Source of the DNA: Ornithodoros turicata
Lineage: Eukaryota > Arthropoda > Arachnida > Ixodida > Argasidae
Direction: 5' to 3'
Assembly: GCF_037126465.1 (NCBI RefSeq)
Contig: NC_088206.1
Coordinates: forward strand, 29,142,790 to 29,206,789
Length of the DNA stretch: 64,000 nt
Position numbers and translations under genes: made by a program. Each line of letters starts with the position of its first letter. The first letter of the stretch is position 1. Positions 8,768-20,396 of this stretch are shown here, piece by piece. The notes under the pieces are model-generated. The model worked only from the letters and a program-made list of their open reading frames with translations. It searched no databases and had not been told where the DNA came from.

Positions 8768-11465
8768 CGGGTGTGCCCTTTGGATATCCGGAAGGAATAG
8801 TCCTTCGCCTTTCGAACTGTTTCCGAGTTTCGACGCATGCGTATTACGGTAATACTAGAACTTAGTGCGCGGGACGCCTAAGAACGGATGCTTGTCTGGG
8901 ACGCATGTTTAAAGGCCCAGGGTGCATCAGGGTTAACACTCACACACCGTGCGGTGGTTGATATGTGGCCTGGAGGATGTACTGATTCAAAATAGGCGAT
9001 GACATTTCAGAAATTTTACTTTCTTTGTCGAAAAATCATGGTCTAAAAATGGGTCCTGTGCAAAAATCGACGAAATCCCCATAGGCGCAATGCATTAAAA
9101 TTCATTTGACCTGGGTGCACTAGATATACATTCTGCTGCTGCCATTCTTGTTTCCAGGAGTTCTTTACATGTTGTTCTTACTTCTTAGACGATGACATCT
9201 TAAAATTTTTATTCGGTTTTGGTGTTAATTGGCATAAACGCAATTTCTCATTGTACTCCTGTCCTGTAAGGCCGCTTCCCGCAATGCAGTGCGGTATAGC
9301 GGTGGAGCGTGCCGACGGGAGGGTGACCGCGAATTCTGCGAATGGATATAGTTTGAGTTGTGACAAAATGTTGCTTCTGCTCTTATATTATATTTCAATT
9401 AAATGTTACGATGCATTTGTAGTGTACACTGAAGCCAGTTTCAATTTGCAGGGGTATCAAAAGTACTTTACAAAAGTACTTCTCAATTACAGTAACAGAG
9501 AACTATTATAAAATAATAAAAAAATTATTTAGCCATTTTGGAGTGCTATGCACACCAATGGTGCATGGTTAACTTTGAACCCAGATCAAGGGCTAATAAT
9601 ACTTGAAGTCAGCCCTCAAGTCCTTCTTTACGAATGTTAGTTGGCGACGCGATAATGAATCAGTTACGAGTACTCCGTTTAGCAAAACAGAATTAAGTGT
9701 TAAATCCCAATCTTGGTTCAATTATTAGTTGACATTTGGAAATGTGGTCACTAAGAAGTATACTAAAAGGTTATGAACACAGTTCAGCTGAATGACACTG
9801 ATGAAAATTATCTTACTTACTCCTCACATATATACAATTGAGATATGAGTATAACCTACAAATACATCTATGCCCACAGGTTACTTAACCCTCCAGGAAC
9901 AAACTAGTAATTATAATATGCTGTGACAGTAAAGAAAAAGCAATGAGAAAAACTTGCAGCAAACAAGAAATGAAAATATGCTGACAACATTTCTACAGGT
10001 CAGCGCACTGATTCGAAAGCATCCCTAAAAGCATGCATGACGCAGATCGAGATCCAGCGGAGTACTTTCTATTGTATTTTCTCGGAGCACCCCATATCCG
10101 TCTTGTGAATGGCCGGCAGGTGGTATAACGGAATTCCCTGCAGAAATAAGGGTTTTTCGTCCAGTTTGCCGTTCAAGTAGCGCGTAAAGACCACACGGCG
10201 CTGCCGTGTATGTTGCCATGCTCTTCGGTTTCTCGGATGCATGTAAAAGACACTTGCAGTACTTCGGTGTAAAGGCACAGTATTTCGAAATATTCGTTAG
10301 TTCTGATGCAATCGTTTGTCTGCTTTTCACACGCATTCTCTACCTCTCGGCAGCAAAAACCGTAGTATCCATCCGTAGTATCCGTCTGTTTGCATTTCAC
10401 ACATGAACACCTGCACGACGAAAAAACAGCACTTGTTTCGGCTTACACAAGTGCTTCTCCCTGATACATGGAAATTTCACAAAGCAGTCCATGTTCACGG
10501 CACGGTGAGCTACTGCTGAGGACGAATGTGACTCCGATTAATCTCTGGACGAGGAATCTTCTGCTGCGAAGAACACACTTTCCAGCATGCTAACGCACGA
10601 ACAACAGTTCTGTGTGAGTGACAGTTCTCGAATGCGGAATTCCAGCGCACTCATGTTCAAGAGGCTCGACATTCTCGACGTAGAAAGTGGTCACAAATGC
10701 CATGGAGGAAGGAAACACAAGGAGCGGCCCCTCCGACAGTTTTCTATCGGGACGAGCGTAGCTAGCCGGCCTCGCATTGCATTCTGGGATGCTCCTGTCT
10801 ACCACGTGACTGCTCACGTGACCCTCCAGACAGCATAGCTCCAGCAAAGCAGACGACGCGAGCTGTAGTTGCGTTGCAGTTCAGATGGCAGTATTACATT
10901 GAACACGTGCTTGCACTTCATTTGTGTGTGTTCGTATGTTTGCTGTTCGATTAGAAGACCAGTCACAGTGTGCAGAACGCAAAAGGAGTACGCTGGACCG
11001 GAAACATCACGTGTGGCAACGGTTACTTCCAACGTATGTACTTTTCTTGACTAAGTGGTAAAGAATGCCGTTCCATTAATCAGATTCGTGCAACAAAAGA
11101 ATATATGAAATGAATCTGCGGCAGAGTTTGATGTCCCAAATGAACAATTCAAGATGACTCGAAGACACACGGGCGACTAAATCAAGTTACCGTTTACTTA
11201 CGAACAAAACGCGTTCCCGTGACAGAGCTGATTTCAGTTCAACGAGAGCCGTAGCCGGGACAGGAACACATTACCATACGTCGTTTCTACGACGGTGCTC
11301 ACATTTTCACAATAAATTACTTTCAAAAACCAAAATCATACGGAGAGCAGCGCGAGAAATAATGCCTTGCAAAACCGAAACTTTAGAGAGGATCACGTGG
11401 TGGACAGGAAGCAATGGCGATTTTGACTCGAGCGACCGCTAGAGGGTGGCTACGCTAGTGTGGAG
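8768..11465. other. Unannotated stretch, no gene supported
   Basis: No frame here shows a recognisable domain. A 27-bp block at 10701-10727 is repeated in inverted orientation at 12294-12320. The 8-bp GTGTGGAG at 11458-11465 is the left target-site copy of the adjacent hAT-like element. Confidence 0.5.
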
Positions 11466-12278
11466 CAGAGCCGTATATTAAAAGGGAGTCTGGCCATTGG
11501 GAGGAGTCACAAAAAGAGGCTCGACCTGTCAATCACAGTCTCGCTCCTCTGATTGGTTTGCTTTTTACCAAGGGGGTCGCCATGACACCATACTGCCACC
11601 CAAAATGGCGTCGAAAACAAACACAGTGAAGCGGGGATTTCGTGACAAAATTTTTTCACAGACTTCTCTGATTTTACGCTGCAAATGCACATTCTCATAT
11701 ACGTTTCCGGGAAATCAGTTTCAACTTACGCTGATCCGTCGATATCTAATAGAAAATAATACGTTTTTTCGCCGATGTTAGGCCTAGTGAACACGGCGAT
11801 CACCGCGAAATCATAACAACGGCACTGTGCTGTAAAATCTTATATTTAATTGCAGGATTTCATTGATATAAACATTCTTGCCTGTTATATTTCAACTATT
11901 CATGTAGATTTGTTTAAAAATCATTCCGACGACAGAATGTGTCCCAGCAGGTGGTTCTGCCGGCAGCGGTGCAACGACGGAAGCAGACGACAACTACCGA
12001 CGTGCCTTACGCTCCCTAGGTGGCGCTCATCCAATTTGCTCCAAAAATCCACTAGTTCTGCAGATTGCGAGAGGTATCCATTTCAATCCCATCCAATCCA
12101 CTTGCCACCCAAAATGGCGCTGCCCATGTTGGATAGGGGGATAAATAGTGAGGATAGGTTGATTGATAGCGCCCCATATTTCAAGACTCCATTGGTCAGA
12201 AAGCTGAAAAAGTGGGTGGAGCTTCAGGTATAGGCATGACCCATTAATGGCCAGACTCCCTTTTAATATACGGCTCTG
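11466..12278. mobile_element. Non-autonomous hAT-type element (MITE), 813 bp
   Basis: Perfect 33-bp terminal inverted repeats starting CAGAGCCGTATATTAAAAGG occupy 11466-11498 and 12246-12278. The 8-bp GTGTGGAG flanks both ends (11458-11465 and 12279-12286). An 8-bp target duplication plus CAGAG ends is the signature of hAT elements. No transposase is encoded. Inside, ACCCAAAATGGCG occurs twice in the same orientation. Confidence 0.92.
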
Positions 12279-12293
12279 GTGTGGAGAGAAGAG

Positions 12294-12320
12294 CCGCTCC
12301 TTGTGTTTCCTTCCTCCATG
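12294..12320. repeat. 27-bp inverted partner of 10701-10727
   Basis: CCGCTCCTTGTGTTTCCTTC and the following 7 bases are the exact reverse complement of the block at 10701-10727. A related CATGGAGGAAAGAAACC occurs near 22411. It is probably a dispersed repeat terminus. Confidence 0.7.
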
Positions 12321-12376
12321 ACAAATGCCCACTGCCATTTTCGTTTTCGCCGGATTAGCGCCCGAAAGTGCGCGTA

Positions 12377-15300
12377 TAGTAGTAGTAGTAGTAGTAGTAG
12401 CCATGTCCTATCCCTTTTGAGTCAGGGTGGGCTATGCTCGACTTCTGGTAGAAGGTTCGCCATAGCCTCTGGGACTAAATAAAATACACTAAAAATACAC
12501 TCATAAAATACACACGAGATAACAGAAAGAAAAGTCTAGTTTAAAATGTTCGTTGCTTCTTCACGGTTTGCGTCTCCTCCATGTCACCAGGCGGCGCTTG
12601 GTGGCTTCCACTTCCGCTCTTTCAAAATCTTCATGCTCTGCGCTGTGGTTCACGTCAGTAGTCGCGGTTTGTGGGCCTGTTTCTCTTTCTGCCTTGTCTT
12701 TATTCCGCCCGGCTGTCTTTCTTTGCACGGTAAAACCGAGAGCCTGGGATAGGTCGCAACTTCTTGCGCCACCGGGTAATCCTGGACACGATACGACGAC
12801 GTGCTCAACATCTTCCAAATGGGCGCCACAAACTGTGCATTTGGTGTCCGGTTCGTCGAAAAGGTCTTGCCTCCTCTTCTGGGTCAAGAGGGACCCTGTT
12901 CTTGCTTGGAACAGCAGGGCGCTGCCTTCATCACCTCTATAATGTTGGACGGTGCACGGTTTTTCTTTAAATGACATATACATGTGAAGGCTTGGACGTT
13001 GCCCCATGTTTTGCCTCCATATATCTAGGTCTGTCTTGGCAACTTCCGTTTTGATTGTTTTGTCCCAGTCCCTAACTGTCTTGGCTAGGTGCCGTGCTGT
13101 GTCTTTGCTGAATTTTGAGTCGAGGGCCGTGATTTTCTTTATCCAATTAGTTTTCACTTTCTTGTATCGAATATATCTGTACAGTCTTGAGGCATAGTTT
13201 TGTTTCGGCAGGAAAGCCAGCCTTCCAAGGTACTGGAGCTTGGACCTGGCCTCTCTGTGGGCATACGTGGACCAGCCCATTTCTCCAGTTACTGCAGAGT
13301 TTGCTGTAATCCCATTCCCTCCGAGACACCATCTTCCCAGCTCCAGTTGGTGTCTCTCGGCAGATTTCCAGAAACTTTGGGTCAGGGTCAATACGTCATT
13401 TGCATATGTGACAGCAGGTACCGCTATTGTCTTCCAGAGTAGTCGACCAATTGTATATCTGTTATAACTCTGCCGTGCTGCATTCCAAATAAATCCTTTT
13501 AATTTGCTTGATTTGCACAGGAGGTACTCTTCATGGGTGGATACTATATTTTTGTCATCTGTTATGTGGATACCTAGATATTTATATTCACTTGTTCTGG
13601 ATATTTCTTTGCCTTGCAGATAGAACTTGGGGTGATGGTCTCGGCTCAGGTTAAACCCCATCCAGTTTGTCTTGTTTGCACTAAAGGTCAGGTGGTCTTC
13701 CTCAGCAACCTTAGTGCATACAGAGAGGAGATCTTGCAAGTCTGTTTCTGACTCTGCGAAGAGGACTATGTCATCCGCAAAAGCCCGGCTTGATATTTTT
13801 GTGTATTCTCTCTCTCCTGCTGTTGTGATGGTTGTGAAGCGAAGTCCTGGTCCATCTTCATGTAAGCTTTTTAGTAGGTGGTTCACATACATATTAAATA
13901 GGGTTGGCGAGAGTGGACAACCCTGTTTTACTCCAGCTGTCATTTTCACTGGCTTTGATGTCAGGCCAGCCAACTCAAAGACTGCCTGATTGTCTGAATA
14001 CAGGTTTTTTAGCAATGTTAGAGTGCCATCATTGAGGTAGGCCTGGAGCTTTGACCAGAGATTTTCTTGTGGAATAGAGTCATATGCCTTTTCCAGGTCC
14101 AAGTACGTGATGTATAGCTCAGAGTTTTCCTGTTGTTTGTATTCTATTGCTTGTGTGAGAATGAAGATGTTGTCGCTGGTCCTTCTGTGTGGTCTAAAGC
14201 CATTTTGTGATTCGTGTAGGATATTCTCTTTCTCCAGGCTTGCCTGTATTCTGCTGTTTAAAATTTGGGCAAAGAGTTTATATGTGTTGCTCAGTATAGC
14301 TATTGGGCGGTAGGAGTCCAATACTTGTGGATCCTTCTCTTTTCCTTTATGGAGTAGTTTAATCGTCGCTTCCTTCCAGCTCTGCGGTATGGTCTTGGTG
14401 CGTAATATGGTATTGAAGCCTTCCCTGAGGGTTTCCACCGATGTTGGCTTCAGTGACTTCAGGAATTCATTTGGGATCCTGTCATTTCCGAGTGCTTTTC
14501 CGTTTATTAGGCGTTTGATTGTCCTTATCATTTCCGTGGTGGTTATGGGTTCCGTTATATCTAGGTTCGAGAGCTTTGTGTGTTTTTGGTTCCCACGTAT
14601 ATGGACCACTGGAGTCAGTTTGCTCTGCTGTTGGTTGAAATGTCTTGTCAGGTGTTCCTCTATTTCTTGTTTTGTAGAGAGCATCTTGTTACCATCCCGT
14701 AGTTCTGGCTTCCATTCGCTTGATTTTCCCATCATGTTTTTGCAGTGTTGCCATAGCTTCTTGCTGCCCTGTGCCCCTGCCTCTTTTATCTCCTGTTCCA
14801 GTTGCTGGTGATATTTGTCGATTTTAAGTGCTACTAGTCTTTTCGTCTTTTCTTTTTGCTCTACATAGCTTTCCCATAGTGCTGTTGCAGATGGTGGATG
14901 GTTCCGAAGTGCCTTTCTATGTTCCCTGCTGAGCTCTTGTCTCTTTTTTATCTCTTGCTTTATTTCACTGTCAAACCACGGTGTTATCCTTCGTCTTTTT
15001 GAGTTTTTGTACAGTTGGATGTTTGCCGAAGCAGTTTTTGTTAGTAGAGTTGCAACTTCTTCGTACTCTACAGGAGTTTGCAAGTTTAGGCACTGTGCTT
15101 CTAGTTCATCCGCAAATTTCTTCATCTGGTCCTCGTCATCTGTCTTCCACTTTTGCTGTTTTCGGCTTGCTATTTCTTTTTTTTGTCTTGGTAATTTTGT
15201 CTGCATGCTTAGTTTGATGCGGTTGTGGTCGCTACCACAACTAAACACTTTCTGTTCGTCTATTTCTATAGAGTTAATATGAAGGCCATGGTCCTCAATG

Positions 15301-15521
15301 TTATGGTTCACCAGGATGAAATCGATTGCTGATTCCTGGCTATTCCGGCACCATGTTGCCCTGCCCTGGCATAGTGGGTCAAGGTTAAGTATCCTGAGGT
15401 TGTTTTCGTCTGCCAAATTCAGAAGACCTTCGGCACGTTCGTCACGTCCACAGATTTCCGCGAGGTGGCAGGTATTATGGCATGGTATTACATGCGTCCT
15501 CGACAGATGGCGCGGGGTCAT
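12377..15521 (-). mobile_element. Non-LTR retrotransposon (LINE), 5'-truncated, minus strand
   Basis: The element runs leftward and ends in a CTA-repeat tail (12377-12400 on the plus strand reads TAG repeats), following a 3' untranslated region of about 160 bases. The coding part lacks the first part of the endonuclease, so it is a 5'-truncated insertion, the usual outcome of target-primed reverse transcription. No target-site duplication was identified. Confidence 0.9.
12561..15521 (-). CDS. LINE ORF2: partial AP endonuclease, reverse transcriptase, zinc knuckle
   Basis: An uninterrupted 986-residue frame. Residues about 1-100 are the C-terminal part of an apurinic-type endonuclease (..AIDFILVN.. 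and ..GSDHNRIKL.., the SDH motif). The reverse transcriptase follows, with YRPIAILSNTYKLF, TYLDLEKAYDSIP, GVKQGCPLSPTLFNMY and the catalytic SSRAFADDIVLF around residue 581. A C-terminal CX2CX8HX4C knuckle uses C895, C898, H907 and C912. The first Met is not a natural start because the frame is truncated. The protein would nick target DNA and reverse transcribe its own RNA. The clade was not assigned; I/Jockey-like or L1/Tx1-like groups are possible. The intact frame over 3 kb suggests a young insertion. Confidence 0.92.
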   Translation of the reverse strand: MTPRHLSRTHVIPCHNTCHLAEICGRDERAEGLLNLADENNLRILNLDPLCQGRATWCRNSQESAIDFILVNHNIEDHGLHINSIEIDEQKVFSCGSDHNRIKLSMQTKLPRQKKEIASRKQQKWKTDDEDQMKKFADELEAQCLNLQTPVEYEEVATLLTKTASANIQLYKNSKRRRITPWFDSEIKQEIKKRQELSREHRKALRNHPPSATALWESYVEQKEKTKRLVALKIDKYHQQLEQEIKEAGAQGSKKLWQHCKNMMGKSSEWKPELRDGNKMLSTKQEIEEHLTRHFNQQQSKLTPVVHIRGNQKHTKLSNLDITEPITTTEMIRTIKRLINGKALGNDRIPNEFLKSLKPTSVETLREGFNTILRTKTIPQSWKEATIKLLHKGKEKDPQVLDSYRPIAILSNTYKLFAQILNSRIQASLEKENILHESQNGFRPHRRTSDNIFILTQAIEYKQQENSELYITYLDLEKAYDSIPQENLWSKLQAYLNDGTLTLLKNLYSDNQAVFELAGLTSKPVKMTAGVKQGCPLSPTLFNMYVNHLLKSLHEDGPGLRFTTITTAGEREYTKISSRAFADDIVLFAESETDLQDLLSVCTKVAEEDHLTFSANKTNWMGFNLSRDHHPKFYLQGKEISRTSEYKYLGIHITDDKNIVSTHEEYLLCKSSKLKGFIWNAARQSYNRYTIGRLLWKTIAVPAVTYANDVLTLTQSFWKSAERHQLELGRWCLGGNGITANSAVTGEMGWSTYAHREARSKLQYLGRLAFLPKQNYASRLYRYIRYKKVKTNWIKKITALDSKFSKDTARHLAKTVRDWDKTIKTEVAKTDLDIWRQNMGQRPSLHMYMSFKEKPCTVQHYRGDEGSALLFQARTGSLLTQKRRQDLFDEPDTKCTVCGAHLEDVEHVVVSCPGLPGGARSCDLSQALGFTVQRKTAGRNKDKAERETGPQTATTDVNHSAEHEDFERAEVEATKRRLVTWRRRKP

Positions 15522-15767
15522 GCAATTGTTGACAGACTGCTCGGTTTCCTACTAGGTCCCTGGACATGCAATTATGGAAAATTCGATTACAGAAAAACTA
15601 CAGCGATTTCAGCGGAGTTCTTTGACATTTGAACTTTTGAAGGTTCAAGCTTTTCGCTGAACATAAAGTTTCGATAGATTTATATTCACTTTTCGGTCCC
15701 TTTAACGAATGTCCTTTTACCAGAGCGTAAGGAGGGCGAGTGCTTTAAATACAATACGCTCGCCCTG
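15522..15767. other. Junction between LINE and polymerase relic
   Basis: There is no gene. GAGGGCGAG near 15733 and CTCGCCCTG near 15758 form a small hairpin just before the polymerase frame. Confidence 0.4.
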
Positions 15768-18700
15768 TTGCACCCGCAGGAAAGGAACCGATGGAAAAAC
15801 TATGAAAATTATGCAACAGAGTACTGGTGGCCTAGTCATTTCCCTGTATCCTTCTCTGATCTTGACGAATTCGAAAACCAAAACAAGATTTTCGTGTACG
15901 TGTACGCGTACGTCGATCAGGAAATACATGTGTCGCGACCCTCAAAACTAGAATGGGAAAAGAAAATTATCTTGTTGGAAGTAGATGAGCATTTTTTTGG
16001 AATTAAGTCCCTCGAAAGCTTGTTGACAACAAGAAGTAACCATTTCGTACGCGAACGCTGCACACGCTCTTTCGTGAAGGAAGAGAGCATGGCGAAACAT
16101 CAACGCCTTTGCACGGACGTGAACGAAATCCTGTTAGAATTTTGCGAGCCGGGAAAAAATTTTGTAGAGTTTACTAAAATCCAGTACATGCAGCAGTACA
16201 ACTACGTCGTTGCGTTGGACACTCAGAGCGTACTCGCACCCAGTGGTGTTGGCATGCAACGTCACATTACCTCTAGCTTCTGTGCTGTGCTCATGCATAC
16301 CCATGACTCAAAGGCGATGCGCATTAGAACACACCATGGGGAAGATACGGCAAAGCAGTGTGTGAAGGCGCTCATGAAAATGCGTGATGAAATGATTGCC
16401 TTGAACGCCTGCCCCGCTGCAATGGTGCTGAGCGATGAACAACAAGCCAAGCACAGAGCTGCCACCCACTATGCATACTGTAAACGGGAATTCGCGAAAG
16501 ACCTACCTCGTGTCCGGAATCATGATCATTCGAAGCATTGTACTGCGGGTGAGACAAATTATATCGCGACACTGTGCAACCCCTGTAACGTCGCGTGCAC
16601 TATCAGAGAAAAATTGCCGATCATGGTCCACAATTTGTCTTATGATCTGGCTGGACTTTTACGGGAATTTCACGTTCTCGGGTGGAAGCGACCTCCTTTC
16701 ATTGTGGCCAGCTCCATAGCAAACATTCGTTCGTTCGAAATTGGTACCTTCCTCTTCAGAGATACCATGCAGTACCTAAATTCGTCACTTGAGGACCTTG
16801 TGGAAACCGTCAAATCCATGGTGGGTGCAGAGGCGTTCCAATGCTTGAAGGAGGTAGTTGGAGACGACTACAAATTTTGCTTCGTAAATGTGTGTTCCCT
16901 TGCAGTTACCTTAGTTCTTTTGCAGTGTACGACGAGTTGAGTCTCCCAGAAAAATCCGCTTTTCGAAATGATCTAACTGGGGAAGATGTAAGCGACGAGG
17001 ACTACCAGTACGCTGTGCATGTATTTGAACATTTTGGGTGCTCGAGTTTATGGGATTATAACACATTGTACCTGAAAACAGATGCCCTATTACATGCAGA
17101 CATAATGCAGCACTTTCGACGCCTGTGCTACAGCGCACGCGGATTGGAATTGCTTCATTGCGTTTGTCTGGCATCCTATTCGTGGCAATGCGCATTAAAT
17201 TATACGAATGCAAAATTGGAATTGATTACCGATGAGGAAATCTACACAACCATCGAATCGGGCGTTAGAGGCGGGCTTCTGATGCTTGAAGCACGTATTT
17301 GGAGACGACTACAAAATTTTGCTTCGTAAAGGTGTGTTCTCTTACAGTTACCTTAGTTCTTTTGCAGTGTACGACGAGTTGAGTCTCCCAGAAAAATCCG
17401 CTTTTCGAAATGATCTAACTGGGGAAGATGTAAGCGACGAGGACTACCAGTACGCTGTGCATGTATTTGAACATTTTGGGTGCTCGAGTTTATGGGATTA
17501 TAACACATTGTACCTGAAAACAGATGCCCTATTACATGCAGACATAATGCAGCACTTTCGACGCCTGTGCTACAGCGCACGCGGATTGGAATTGCTTCAT
17601 TGCGTTTGTCTGGCATCCTATTCGTGGCAATGTGCATTAAATTATACGAATGCAAAATTGGAATTGATTACCGATGAGGAAATCTACACAACCATCGAAT
17701 CGGGCGTTAGAGGCGGGCTTCTGATGCTTGAAGCACGTATTTGGAGACGACTACAAAATTTTGCTTCGTAAAGGTGTGTTCTCTTACAGTTACCTTAGTT
17801 CTTTTGCAGTGTACGACGAGTTGAGTCTCCCAGAAAAATCCGCTTTTCGAAATGATCTAACTGGGGAAGATGTAAGCGACGAGGACTACCAGTACGCTGT
17901 GCATGTATTTGAACATTTTGGGTGCTCGAGTTTATGGGATTATAACACATTGTACCTGAAAACAGATGCCCTATTACATGCAGACATAATGCAGCACTTT
18001 CGACGCCTGTGCTACAGCGCACGCGGATTGGAATTGCTTCATTGCGTTTGTCTGGCATCCTATTCGTGGCAATGCGCATTAAATTATACGAATGCAAAAT
18101 TGGAATTGATTACCGATGAGGAAATCTACACAACCATCGAATCGGGCGTTAGAGGCGGGCTTCTGATGCTTGAAGCACGTATTTGGAGACGACTACAAAA
18201 TTTTGCTTCGTAAAGGTGTGTTCTCTTACAGTTACCTTAGTTCTTTTGCAGTGTACGACGAGTTGAGTCTCCCAGAAAAATCCGCTTTTCGAAATGATCT
18301 AACTGGGGAAGATGTAAGCGACGAGGACTACCAGTACGCTGTGCATGTATTTGAACATTTTGGGTGCTCGAGTTTATGGGATTATAACACATTGTACCTG
18401 AAAACAGATGCCCTATTACATGCAGACATAATGCAGCACTTTCGACGCCTGTGCTACAGCGCACGCGGATTGGAATTGCTTCATTGCGTTTGTCTGGCAT
18501 CCTATTCGTGGCAATGCGCATTAAATTATACGAATGCAAAATTGGAATTGATTACCGATGAGGAAATCTACACAACCATCGAATCGGGCGTTAGAGGCGG
18601 GCTTCTGATGCTTGAAGCACGTATTTGGAGACGACTACAAAATTTTGCTTCGTAAAGGTGTGTTCTCTTACAGTTACCTTAGTTCTTTTGCAGTGTACGA

Positions 18701-20396
18701 CGAGTTGAGTCTCCCAGAAAAATCCGCTTTTCGAAATGATCTAACTGGGGAAGATGTAAGCGACGAGGACTACCAGTACGCTGTGCATGTATTTGAACAT
18801 TTTGGGTGCTCGAGTTTATGGGATTATAACACATTGTACTGAAAACAGATGCCCTATTACATGCAGACATAATGCAGCACTTCCGACGCCTGTGCTACAG
18901 CGCACGTAGATTGGAATTGCTTCACTGCGTTTCTCTGGCATCCTATTCGTGGCAATGCGCATTGAATTATACGAATGCAAAATTGGAATTGATTACCGAT
19001 GAGGAAATGTACACAACCATCGAATTGGGCGTTAGAGGCGGGCTCTGTCAGGCGAGCAGGCGTCATTTACGTGCCAATAACCCTCTGTGTAGTGGCTATG
19101 ATCCTGATAAAGAGGAGGTGTACCTTATCAAACATAGATTGCAACAATCTTTACGGATTTAGTATGATAAAGCACCTGCCTGTCGGTGATTTCGAATGGG
19201 TCGAGGATTTTAGCTCCGTAGATTTTATGCGTCACCCCACGGATTCGGATGTGGGGTATGTGTACGTATGTGACTTGGAGTATCCAAAATCTATCCACGC
19301 TCTAACGAGGTACTTCCCCCTGGCTCCCGAGAAGGCAGTCGTCCCAAAGGAATGGCTCTCGCCATTCCAGCGACGGCTTCTCGAAGAATTAATGTATCAT
19401 CCTGCTAACAGCAAAAAGCTGTTGCTCACGTGCAAGGACAAGGTCGAGTACGTCGTTCATTATGCAATGCTCGCACTCTATTGTAGATTGGGCATGAGGG
19501 TGACGAAAATTCACCGAATTCTAAAATTTCGTCAAGCACCATTCCTGCATCCCTACATCGAGGACAATGTTGCCAGACGCATTGCCTCGTGTACGACTTT
19601 CGAAAAAAACTTCTACAAACTCTCAAATAATGCAGCCTTTGGGAGAACATTTTTAAATAAATCTAAACATGCGTGATATTCGAGTAGCCTTCGATGAGGA
19701 GACGGCGAGTCGCCTCGGACAGAATGCGTGCGGATGGAAATTTTGTCCCCCGGATTGTGTCATGTACGAAATGCACAAAAGAAAAGTGCGATGCGATTTC
19801 CCGCTCCAAATTGGGTTTACGATTTTAGAACTCAGTAAACTAACCATGTACTTATTCTACTATGAAACCTTGCTGAGCAAGCTCACTTGTCCGGTGATTA
19901 CCTGCTACATTGACACGGATTCTTTGATTCTCGTTCTGATTCTGCAAGGACTACAAAGATCAGCTATGAGCGATTGCCTACGACCACTTAGATCTGTCTT
20001 CCTTTGGTCAGGATCATCCACTGCACAGTGAAAAGAATCGTGGAAGACTTGGGGCACTCAAAAGTGAAAGTGGTAGTGTACCTATTGAGGAAGTAGTATG
20101 TTTGAAAGCTAAAATGTATTCCGTCAAATTAGCTGGAGGAAAGCAAATTGCAAGAGCTAAAGGGGTCAAAAAGAATATTGTACGCAAGCACCTCCTCCAT
20201 GCGACATAGTACGACACCTTGTTCAATCACACAAGCGTATTGAACGAACAAGTATCAATCGTTGGAAAGAAGCAGTGTATGTACACCATCAGAAATGTCA
20301 AAAGAAGTCTGATGGCATACGACGACAAGAGATTCCTGTGCAATGACGTCGACTCCTATCCTTATGGAAGCTACGAATATGCATACCTGCCAACTC
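15768..20396 (+). pseudogene. Protein-primed type-B DNA polymerase relic (Polinton/Maverick/adintovirus type)
   Basis: Successive open pieces in different frames match, in order, a protein-primed family B DNA polymerase. 15768-16860 carries the N-terminal Cys/His segments, a C..C..HDH..C..C region and an exonuclease motif PIMVHNLSYDL. The next region has EDVSDEDYQYAVHVFEHF, LYLKTDALLHADI and RGG. 19040-19676 has CNNLYGF, KKLLLTCKDKVEYVVHY and NNAAFGRTF. The catalytic CYIDTDSL lies near 19903-19926. The C-terminal part continues to about 20393. Breaks include a one-base deletion near 16869, a 442-bp tandem duplication, a one-base loss near 18838, a frame change near 19126, a stop at 19676 and further breaks after 19950. 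No capsid, integrase, protease or ATPase genes of such elements are seen nearby. It is an endogenous fragment and not functional. Confidence 0.9.
16839..19047 (+). repeat. Five tandem copies of a 442-bp polymerase segment
   Basis: The segment between GATGCTTGAAG and GGGCTTCT recurs at 442-bp spacing (about 16839, 17281, 17723, 18165, 18607). Copies 2-4 differ at only one position I could find (GGCAATGTGC near 17630). Copy 1 differs around its left junction; copy 5 is identical to the others up to about 18838 and then diverges at several sites before continuing into unique polymerase sequence. Since 442 is not a multiple of three, each copy shifts the frame and ends in a stop. Confidence 0.93.

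Noticed and set aside
6247..8865. Family of 66-residue proteins (MIITLDIKL...)
   Set aside because: They occur only because the 197-bp DNA unit repeats; there is no start context, no known domain and neighbouring units break the frame.
9178..10406. Protein-coding genes among the short frames on both strands
   Set aside because: No recognisable domain, no splice pattern and overlapping frames on both strands.
12553..15555. Plus-strand frames opposite the LINE
   Set aside because: They are shadows of the long minus-strand retrotransposon frame.
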